The notes under the pieces: model-generated
Database searches by the model: none
What the model was told of the DNA's origin: nothing
The model's input: the letters and a program-made list of their open reading frames with translations, nothing else
Part shown: positions 1-4,410 of the stretch, piece after piece
Layout: the number at the start of each line of letters is the position of its first letter
Position numbering within the stretch: position 1 is the first letter of the stretch
Assembly: GCA_027307295.1 (NCBI GenBank)
Contig: DAHUXF010000227.1
Coordinates: 1 to 5,212 of the forward strand
Direction: 5' to 3'
Length of the DNA stretch: 5,212 bases
From: Acidobacteriaceae bacterium
GTDB taxonomy: Bacteria > Acidobacteriota > Terriglobia > Terriglobales > Acidobacteriaceae
Position numbers and translations under genes: made by a program

Positions 1-1
1 C

Positions 2-613
2 TCCGGCACAGGCAACAATCAGAGCGCGGCCAATCTGGTGGCGGCCACATGGACCGGACAAGCCAACGTCATCAACGCCACACAGCAACTCACGGCAGGC
101 ATGGTGCGTTACAGCTTTACCGGAGTGGTGCCGGTGAACTGCACACAGCTTGGCGTTTTGCTGAGCTTTACGCCTACTGGCACAGCCGGTGCAGACGATT
201 CCATTTCCTTCATGGGCCTGCAGCTTGAAGCCGGGTCAGTGGCCAGCGACTTTGAACGCCGTGACGCGCAGGTGGAACTGGAAATTTGCCAGCGCTACTG
301 CTGGGTGATTCCGGAGCCGGCCAACGGCGTGATCGTTGGCGTGGGCGGAGCAGTGGCTGCGGCCAACGCGCAGGTGTTTTATCTGGCCACGCCGGTCCAG
401 TTGCTCAAGGCTCCCTCCGTCACCGTAAGCGCCGGATCGTTCAAAGTTGCGGCGGCGGCGGCGCCGGCAGCGGCAGCCGGCATTGCTCCGGGAACAACGC
501 ATACGCCCAACGCCATCAGCATTACCACAACTGTCACGCAGACGGTGGGCCTCTCGGCGACGCTCCAGGGCGGCGGCGGGACGGGCAACATTATCGCCAG
601 CGCTGACTTCTAG
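2..613 (+). CDS. Phage tail-fibre / receptor-binding-like protein, C-terminal part (5' partial)
   Basis: The frame is open from base 2 to the TAG at 611-613, so about 203 C-terminal residues are visible and the true start lies upstream. The GTG at 38 is only an internal valine codon. The first half reads as a beta-sandwich (WTGQANV, YSFTGVVPVNCTQLGVLLSF) and leads into LQLEAGSVASDFERR (visible residues 73-87) and ELEICQRY (92-99). This 'QLE-G-s-a-FERR ... E..CqRY' signature recurs at the C-terminal part of many phage tail-fibre or carbohydrate-binding virion proteins. That family link is from memory. After it come an Ala-rich run encoded by GCG repeats (about 449-481) and a Thr/Gly-rich tail, both low complexity. 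The likely role is host-surface recognition at the tail tip. No enzymatic motif is visible. It could also be another virion decoration protein. Its place just upstream of the portal suggests that the tail genes lie to the left. Confidence 0.75.
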   Translation, partial: SGTGNNQSAANLVAATWTGQANVINATQQLTAGMVRYSFTGVVPVNCTQLGVLLSFTPTGTAGADDSISFMGLQLEAGSVASDFERRDAQVELEICQRYCWVIPEPANGVIVGVGGAVAAANAQVFYLATPVQLLKAPSVTVSAGSFKVAAAAAPAAAAGIAPGTTHTPNAISITTTVTQTVGLSATLQGGGGTGNIIASADF

Positions 614-629
614 AACCTGAGAGCCAGCA

Positions 630-749
630 ATGCACGATATACAAGGGCGCGTGGGGATTCCTCGCTGTGCGGAGTGCCACGCGCCGTTGTCTTCTGACGA
701 CGATCAGCGCATGAAGCTGTGCGCGGAGTGTGTGGACTTTTACCGCTGA
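630..749 (+). CDS. 39-aa zinc-ribbon-like microprotein
   Basis: The ATG at 630 opens a 39-codon frame ending in TGA at 747-749. It encodes two Cys pairs, RCAECHAPL (Cys13, Cys16) and LCAECVDFY (Cys31, Cys34). This C-x2-C ... C-x2-C spacing with 14 residues between pairs is that of a minimal zinc ribbon or knuckle. A purine-rich TGAGAG (618-623) sits 6 bases upstream as a plausible Shine-Dalgarno. The gene lies 16 bases after the tail-fibre stop and 42 bases before the next small gene, consistent with one transcript. Small CxxC proteins of this kind are common in phage late regions and usually have no assigned function. The last codons and stop run into a dispersed-repeat-like stretch (746-772), so the native C-terminus may have been altered. 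The reading as a gene is good, but no specific function can be given. Confidence 0.6.
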   Translation: MHDIQGRVGIPRCAECHAPLSSDDDQRMKLCAECVDFYR

Positions 750-772
750 TTTACACGGATCAACACTGATCC
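746..772. repeat. Dispersed-repeat-like segment after the zinc-ribbon gene
   Basis: The stretch CTGATTTACACGGATCAA followed by CACTGATC contains the word CTGATC/CTGATT at both ends and ACGGATCA in the middle. I recall closely similar words as a dispersed intergenic repeat in Acidobacteriota and other soil bacteria, but could not verify this here. It fills much of the short gap between the two small genes and includes the TGA stop of the upstream one. Confidence 0.3.
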
Positions 773-791
773 TCCCTGAAAGGCTCTCCCT

Positions 792-959
792 ATGAACTGG
801 ATCGGCAAATACATCTTTGACGCCACGGGCCAGTGCCGCTGGCATGAAGCCATGCACATACAGGATGAAGCCATGCAGAAAGCCTACCGGCAAAATATGG
901 TGATTGAATTTATCTGTGAAACCAGCGCCATGATGGGCGTGAAAGTGGGGATGGCATGA
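792..959 (+). CDS. 55-aa hypothetical protein coupled to portal
   Basis: The ATG at 792 is preceded by GAAAGG (778-783) at 8-base spacing. The frame runs 55 codons to TGA at 957-959. The protein begins MNWIGKYIFDATGQCRWHEA and continues as a Met-, Gln- and Glu-rich, probably helical segment (MHIQDEAMQKAYRQNMVIEF), ending MMGVKVGMA. I see no signal peptide, clear membrane segment or known domain. Its stop overlaps the portal ATG as ATGA (956-959), the classic arrangement for translational coupling, which strongly supports both as real genes. The function is unknown. The position immediately before the portal gene suggests a head or packaging accessory role, but that is inference only. Confidence 0.65.
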   Translation: MNWIGKYIFDATGQCRWHEAMHIQDEAMQKAYRQNMVIEFICETSAMMGVKVGMA

Positions 960-2374
960 TACACAAGGCCAGTCCTTCCGGCGGGAAGCAAGTTGTGCCG
1001 GGCATCATCGCGCGCGCTGGACGCTCACTGGCCAACCGTCTCAATTACTGGTTTGGCCCGGACCAGCCGCAACCTGTCAGCGCGCCGGAAGGCACGCGGC
1101 TGCGCGCCTTTGATTATCCGGTCAGCTACAACATTCAGATCCAGCCGCGCAATCAGGAAGCGGTAAGCTTTGAGCAACTCCGCGGCCTGGCGGACGCGCT
1201 GGACATCCTGCGGCTCTTCATCGAGAAGTGCAAGGATTCGGTCATCACCGTGCCGTGGGAATTCCGGCTGAAGAAGCAGGCAGCGGACAGCGCGGACTGG
1301 TATCGCAAAAAAAACCATGACGATGAGCGCATACAGGAACTGACGCGCTTCTTCCAGTCTCCTGACCAGGAGCATGAGTATACAGATTGGCTGCGCATGC
1401 TGCTGGAAGACATGCTGGTGCTGGATGCGGCAACGGTATGTCCGGTGGCCGATGCCAGCGGCACGCTGCTCAAGCGTCCAGGCAAACCGTTTGCGCTGGA
1501 AGTGGTGGATGGCGCGACCATTGCACGCAAGATCGGCGTGGATGGCCGCTCACCGGCTCCGCCGGACGTGGCGTATCAGCAGATCATCAAAGGCCTGCCC
1601 TCAGTCAACTTCACGCGCGACCAGTTGATTTACAAACCGCGCAATCTGCGCGTGCACAAATTTTTTGGATACTCGCCGGTAGAGCAGATCATTATGACCA
1701 TCAACATTGGTCTGCGCCGGCAGATGCATCTGCTGGGGTACTACACGGAAGGCAACGTGCCGGAAGCCATTGCGCAAGTGCCCGACACATGGAATTCTGA
1801 CCAGATCGCGGAATTTCAAAACTGGTTTGACGCCGCGCTGAGCGGCACGGAGAACCTGGGCCGCCGCCGGCGGATCACGTTTATCCCCAACTGCGGAAAG
1901 ATTGATTTCACGCGCGACCCTAAACTCACCGACCCGCTGGACGAGTGGGTGGTGCGCGTGATCGCGTATGCCTACGGGTTGAGCCCGCAGCAGTTTATCT
2001 CCATGATGAACCGGGCCACGGCAGAGGTGTCAGTGGAGCAGGCCGCAGCCGAGGGCCTGATGCCGATTCTGCAATGGGTAAAAGGGCTGATGGACCTGAT
2101 TGTCAGAAAATATTTTGGTTATGACGATGTGGAGTTTGCCTGGCAGACAGCTTCCACTTCCACCGATCCGATGGTGCAGGCCGAGATTGACAAGATTTAT
2201 GTGAGCTGCGGCGTGCTTTCGATTGATGAAGTGCGCGACGCGCTGGGCAAGAAAGCTATCGGCGTAAACAACGCGGTGATTACCTCAGCGGGCCTGGCTC
2301 CGGTGGAAGGGAACCCCTCCACCACAGAGGACACAAAGGAGCACAAAGGAAGCCCAGCAACAACTCAACCATAG
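956..2374 (+). CDS. Phage portal protein
   Basis: This 472-aa protein has the length and layout of HK97/SPP1-like portal proteins, the dodecameric ring at the capsid vertex through which DNA is packaged and to which the tail attaches. Visible features are the N-terminal block FDYPVSYNIQIQPRN (52-66); the helix-rich EQLRGLADALDILRLFIEKCKDSVITVPWEF region (73-103); GYSPVEQIIMTINIGLRRQM (238-257), the conserved 'fG.SP.eq' helix; GNVPEAI (266-272); GLSPQQFISMMNRATAEVS (341-359), typical of the stem and clip; and CGVLSIDEVRDALG (418-431) near the C-terminus. The ATG overlaps the upstream stop (ATGA) and has GGGGA at 947-951. Residues 456-465 (TTEDTKEHKG) are encoded exactly by a dispersed repeat (2321-2350), so the last ~17 residues are probably a recent, non-native tail. 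A TAG stop ends the gene. The family assignment is from motif memory and I am confident of it. Confidence 0.9.
   Translation: MIHKASPSGGKQVVPGIIARAGRSLANRLNYWFGPDQPQPVSAPEGTRLRAFDYPVSYNIQIQPRNQEAVSFEQLRGLADALDILRLFIEKCKDSVITVPWEFRLKKQAADSADWYRKKNHDDERIQELTRFFQSPDQEHEYTDWLRMLLEDMLVLDAATVCPVADASGTLLKRPGKPFALEVVDGATIARKIGVDGRSPAPPDVAYQQIIKGLPSVNFTRDQLIYKPRNLRVHKFFGYSPVEQIIMTINIGLRRQMHLLGYYTEGNVPEAIAQVPDTWNSDQIAEFQNWFDAALSGTENLGRRRRITFIPNCGKIDFTRDPKLTDPLDEWVVRVIAYAYGLSPQQFISMMNRATAEVSVEQAAAEGLMPILQWVKGLMDLIVRKYFGYDDVEFAWQTASTSTDPMVQAEIDKIYVSCGVLSIDEVRDALGKKAIGVNNAVITSAGLAPVEGNPSTTEDTKEHKGSPATTQP
2321..2350 (+). repeat. Dispersed purine-rich repeat unit inside the portal 3' end
   Basis: The 30 bases start accacagaggacacaaagga and match the units at 4081-4155 and, inverted, at 4248-4321. 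The unit has an internal ~10-base rhythm (ccacaGAGG, acacaAAGG, gcacaAAGG). It begins on a codon boundary of the portal gene (codon 456) and is exactly ten codons long, adding TTEDTKEHKG without a stop. Such units are normally intergenic; here one forms coding sequence. Confidence 0.8.
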
Positions 2375-2409
2375 ACGCATACAAGCATAGAGGATGCGGA
2401 AAAGGAATT

Positions 2410-2442
2410 CACCGCAAAGGCCGTGAAGGAACGTAATGGAAG
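2410..2442 (+). repeat. Degenerate copy of the purine-rich dispersed repeat
   Basis: The sequence caccgcaaaggccgtgaagg and the following bases align to the unit at 4081 (aaccacaaaggacacgaagg) with roughly three matches in four over about 31 bases, by eye. It lies 59 bases downstream of the clean copy at 2321-2350 in the same orientation, so the two may have arrived as one array. Confidence 0.45.
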
Positions 2443-2514
2443 AACCGTTTATAGCGGCGATCTAGTAAGAACTATTTGCATAAATCATTGCGGTATTCAT
2501 CGCGATAGTTCAGT

Positions 2515-2593
2515 CCCGCGTCAGCGGGCCCGCCGTTTCAACGGCGGGTATCAGAGCAAATATTTAAATTAGTCCCCGTCAGGGGACGGCTGA
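2515..2593 (+). repeat. REP/BIME-like hairpin unit, left copy
   Basis: Three perfect stems lie in a row. CCCGC-GTCA-GCGGG is at 2515-2528, CCCGCCGTT-TC-AACGGCGGG at 2529-2548, and GTCCCC-GTCA-GGGGAC at 2572-2587, the last followed by GGCTGA. The second and third stems, with their order and spacing, recur inverted at 2645-2713. This is the organisation of bacterial interspersed mosaic elements built from REP palindromes. Confidence 0.75.
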
Positions 2594-2599
2594 ACACCA

Positions 2600-2617
2600 G
2601 CGATTCTTAAGAATCGC
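2600..2617. repeat. 18-bp perfect palindrome between the two REP-like units
   Basis: GCGATTCTTAAGAATCGC is self-complementary over all 18 bases and lies between the two inverted hairpin units, slightly left of their centre of symmetry (about 2619). It could be a third small palindromic repeat family or the remains of a nested hairpin. No poly-T follows, so it is not a typical intrinsic terminator. Confidence 0.6.
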
Positions 2618-2644
2618 AACACAATGGACGGAAAAAGCAAAGCA

Positions 2645-2713
2645 TCAGTCGTCCCCTAAGAAGGGGACTCTGTTGTCTGGCTACGGTTTCCCGCCGTTAA
2701 AACGGCGGGCTAC
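2645..2713 (-). repeat. REP/BIME-like hairpin unit, right inverted copy
   Basis: On the minus strand this reads GTAG, then CCCGCCGTT-TT-AACGGCGGG (2690-2709), a 21-base gap, then GTCCCC-TTCTTA-GGGGAC (2651-2668) and GACTGA. It mirrors the left copy stem for stem, with spacing differing by two bases. The GTAG tetranucleotide at the 5' foot of the hairpin (minus strand, 2710-2713) matches the conserved foot of REP elements mobilised by RAYT (REP-associated tyrosine) transposases. No such transposase gene is in the window. Confidence 0.75.
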
Positions 2714-2755
2714 TACGAACCGTCCTGCTGGCGCAGAACTGGAACATCGTAATGC

Positions 2756-2827
2756 TTGACATGGATCGCTGCCGAATACATCGCAGACGATCCTAATGTG
2801 AAATCAGATGTCATGGCCAGAAATTAA
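2756..2827 (+). pseudogene. Possible 23-codon gene remnant
   Basis: A TTG-initiated frame reads MTWIAAEYIADDP then NVKSDVMARN and stops with TAA at 2825-2827. A TAA lies just two codons before the TTG. The composition looks more protein-like than the surrounding spacer, but there is no Shine-Dalgarno and no recognised domain. It may be the 3' remnant of a small gene lost when repeats accumulated here, or chance. Confidence 0.15.
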
Positions 2828-2912
2828 CCCAAGCCGGCCATCAGGCATAAATGAAGGGCTTTTTGGCCCTGTTAAAGAGACGCTAGTTCAATCGCGTTCC
2901 ACACAAACTTTC

Positions 2913-2917
2913 AGGAG
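2913..2917 (+). promoter_or_regulatory. Shine-Dalgarno of the protease gene
   Basis: AGGAG lies six bases before the ATG at 2924, an optimal spacing. It fixes the protease start at MKSLTLFARL, which matches the usual beginning of XkdF-type proteases (a short strand followed by a 'v.G.at.e..D..gei.d' block). Confidence 0.8.
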
Positions 2918-2923
2918 CACCCA

Positions 2924-4060
2924 ATGAAATCATTAACTCTATTTGCGCGGCTGGCCAAAGTCGACGAGGCCCGTCGCGAGGTATGGGGCGTGGCCACCGC
3001 TGAGATGGTGGACAAAGAAGGCGAGATCCTCGACTACGAAAGCTCCAAGCCTTACTTTAAAGCGTGGTCGGATGAAATTTCCAAAGCCACCGATGGCCGC
3101 AGCCTGGGCAACGTGCGCGAGATGCATGAGCCCTCCGCCGTGGGCAAGCTCATTGCCATTGATTTCGTCGACCAGGAAAAAGAAGTCCGCGTGGGCGCAA
3201 AGATCATTGATGACACGGCCTGGCAGAAATGCCGTGAAGGCGTGTACACGGGCTTCTCCATCGGCGGCGCGTACGTCAAGGCGTGGAAAGATGGCCAATA
3301 TATGCGCTTCACCGCCAATCCAGCGGAGATCAGCGTGGTGGACAATCCATCTGTGCCCGGCGCACACTTTACCGCCGTGAAAGCGGACGGCCAGGTGGAA
3401 GTTCGAAAGTTTGCGGCAAGCAACACCAGCGTGAACAAGAGTGGCATAAGCAAGACAGGCGTAAACGAAGCAGGAGCGAGCGCAACCGGCATAAGCAAGA
3501 TTGGCGCGCGCCACTCCGCGGAGACGAAAGCCCATCACGCCGAGATTGAAAAGTACGTTGGCGTCATGGCCAAGGCAGCGTCAGACGCTCTGGAACATCT
3601 CTACGCGCTTAAGAAAGACGATGGCGGCGCAGAGACAATGGTCCATGCCCACGTTCACAAAGATTCGGCTGCAACCCAGCCGGAAATTAACCATGGAGAG
3701 CAAACCATGTTGGATGCAACCGAAAAAATACAATTGGAAAAGGCCCATGCTGATTCCGCCTCTGCGCTCTCAAAAATCGCCGCGGTGGAAACAAGCGTAA
3801 CTTCTCTGCGCACGCAGATGGAACAAAACAATCAGGAGATCCAGAAGTCGCTGACCAATCTGGTGGGCCTGCTGGAAAAACTCGTGGACCCGCAGTCCGC
3901 CGCTGCGCGCGTGGCGCGCACCGCCCCGCCTGCTGTCTCCGTAACCAAAGAGCATGACGGCTCCAGCCGCACAGCCCACGCAACGCAGCCGCCAACAGCG
4001 CATGAACTGCTGAAGTCGGTATTGCAGAAGCCGCTGCCGGCATCGATCTATCTGCGGTAA
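2924..4060 (+). CDS. Prohead protease, XkdF/peptidase S78-type, with C-terminal scaffold-like coiled coil
   Basis: The 378-aa product starts with a protease domain of about 155 residues. It has VWGVATAEMVDKEGEILDY (20-38); EMHEPSAVGKL (67-77) with the presumed catalytic His68; GVYTGFSIGGAYV (106-118) with the nucleophile Ser112; and NPAEISVVDNPSVPGAHF (132-149) with Glu135 or Asp140 as the likely third residue. This matches herpesvirus-fold phage maturation proteases (S78/XkdF), which process scaffold and capsid N-termini inside the procapsid. Residues 166-195 are six tandem pentapeptides. From about 201 the protein is helical, with a heptad-like stretch at 266-323 and a Pro/Thr-rich tail ending LPASIYLR. 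The protease domain alone is the usual family size, so the C-terminal ~180 residues are an extension, most simply a fused scaffold. A strong AGGAG sets the start. The gene lies upstream of the capsid gene, as in most head operons. Confidence 0.88.
   Translation: MKSLTLFARLAKVDEARREVWGVATAEMVDKEGEILDYESSKPYFKAWSDEISKATDGRSLGNVREMHEPSAVGKLIAIDFVDQEKEVRVGAKIIDDTAWQKCREGVYTGFSIGGAYVKAWKDGQYMRFTANPAEISVVDNPSVPGAHFTAVKADGQVEVRKFAASNTSVNKSGISKTGVNEAGASATGISKIGARHSAETKAHHAEIEKYVGVMAKAASDALEHLYALKKDDGGAETMVHAHVHKDSAATQPEINHGEQTMLDATEKIQLEKAHADSASALSKIAAVETSVTSLRTQMEQNNQEIQKSLTNLVGLLEKLVDPQSAAARVARTAPPAVSVTKEHDGSSRTAHATQPPTAHELLKSVLQKPLPASIYLR
3419..3508 (+). repeat. Six imperfect 15-bp tandem repeats in the protease gene
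   Basis: Ninety bases encode six pentapeptides in register: SNTSV, NKSGI, SKTGV, NEAGA, SATGI, SKIGA (residues 166-195). The pattern is small-polar, x, x, Gly, Ile/Val/Ala. At DNA level the units share AGC/AAC at the start and GGC(A/G)T(A/G)-like ends but differ elsewhere, so the array is old or under protein-level selection. It forms a linker between the protease domain and the helical C-terminus. Confidence 0.75.
3695..3700 (+). promoter_or_regulatory. Internal Shine-Dalgarno for a nested start
   Basis: GGAGAG lies six bases before the in-frame ATG at 3707 inside the protease gene. Quality and spacing rival the gene's own ribosome-binding site at 2913-2917. It would allow separate synthesis of the C-terminal coiled-coil half. 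Confidence 0.5.
3707..4060 (+). CDS. Putative nested in-frame scaffold protein (C-terminal half of protease gene)
   Basis: An ATG at codon 262 of the protease gene, with a good GGAGAG upstream, would give a 117-aa product beginning MLDATEKIQLEKAHADSASA. It contains a heptad-like helix (to about residue 62) and then a Pro-, Ala- and Thr-rich tail. In lambda, the scaffold Nu3 is made from an internal in-frame start within protease gene C. Other phages have protease-scaffold fusions. No separate scaffold gene lies between this gene and the capsid gene, which is where one would be expected. The sequence shows the start signal and the helix. Independent expression and the scaffold role are inference. 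The alternative is that the extension works only as a covalent delta-domain. Confidence 0.45.
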   Translation: MLDATEKIQLEKAHADSASALSKIAAVETSVTSLRTQMEQNNQEIQKSLTNLVGLLEKLVDPQSAAARVARTAPPAVSVTKEHDGSSRTAHATQPPTAHELLKSVLQKPLPASIYLR

Positions 4061-4080
4061 ACGTATACTCACGCGGGCCT

Positions 4081-4321
4081 AACCACAAAGGACACGAAGG
4101 AACATAAAGAAAAAACCGTAACCACAGAGGGCACAGAGAGACACAGAGAAGGACCCGGAAAACATTTACCACAACGTTACAAGGGAGCACGTAAGAAGGG
4201 CTAATTTGCGCTTGGTAAAAGTATTTGCTGGGCTCTCTATTTTGTTTGGCCTTCCTCTGTGCTTCTCTGGGTCCTCTGTGATTGAGTCCTTCCTTTGTGT
4301 TCCTTCGTGTCCTTTGTGGTT
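4081..4321. repeat. ~240-bp imperfect inverted repeat built from purine-rich dispersed units
   Basis: The left arm (4081-4155) and the reverse complement of the right arm (4248-4321) agree at about four positions in five by eye. Their outermost 24 bases are identical (4081-4104 versus 4298-4321). Each arm is itself two head-to-tail units of about 36-39 bases, one starting aaccacaaagg and the next aaccacagagg or aatcacagagg. Similarity continues weakly inwards (aaaacatttaccacaacg near 4159-4176 versus the complement of 4209-4228), leaving a loop of about 30 bases. The element occupies most of the gap between protease and capsid genes. No gene is credible within it; open frames on either strand across it merely translate the repeat. 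Confidence 0.85.
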
Positions 4322-4410
4322 CATCTTTGTGGTCGTATTTTCCGGCGCATCCACTTCCAGTTGTATACAAATTTCTTTTTCCCCGGCGGGAGAAACGGAC
4401 TGTCATACCC

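Larger units (their letters stand above)
2375..2923. other. 549-bp portal-protease spacer without a convincing gene
   Basis: Between the portal stop and the protease start I find, in order: a degenerate copy of the purine-rich repeat (2410-2442); a 7-bp inverted repeat, GAACTAT (2469-2475) and ATAGTTC (2505-2511); a cluster of GC-rich hairpins (2515-2713); an unassigned stretch holding one tiny open frame (2756-2827); a short AGGGC/GCCCT hairpin (2855-2870) without a U-tract; and the protease ribosome-binding site. The portal frame stays open for 65 codons after its TAG, but that extension runs into the hairpin cluster and resembles no known domain. Such a long non-coding gap is unusual between portal and protease in tailed phages. 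Confidence 0.7.

Noticed and set aside
2469..2511. GAACTAT/ATAGTTC inverted repeat as a structured RNA or attachment site
   Set aside because: There are only seven pairs around a 29-base unpaired-looking interior, with no tRNA-like or integrase-site features.
2515..2713. CRISPR-like array
   Set aside because: The repeats are inverted palindromes in two mirror copies, without regular direct repeats or unique spacers.
2756..2784. TTGACA resembling a -35 box ahead of the protease gene
   Set aside because: At 16-18 base spacing the -10 position reads ACATCG, CATCGC or ATCGCA, nothing like TATAAT, so I do not call a promoter.
2855..2870. AGGGC/GCCCT hairpin as an intrinsic terminator
   Set aside because: The stem is only five pairs (six with a wobble) and no T-tract follows. 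A terminator here would also cut off the protease from the operon.
2939..3538. A 199-codon minus-strand frame
   Set aside because: It is fully antisense to the protease domain with its conserved catalytic motifs, so it is a shadow of GC-rich coding sequence.
4361..4370. TTGTATACAA palindrome upstream of the capsid gene as an operator or -10 box
   Set aside because: It is a single 10-bp palindrome with no partner site and no -35 box at the right distance, which could easily be chance.
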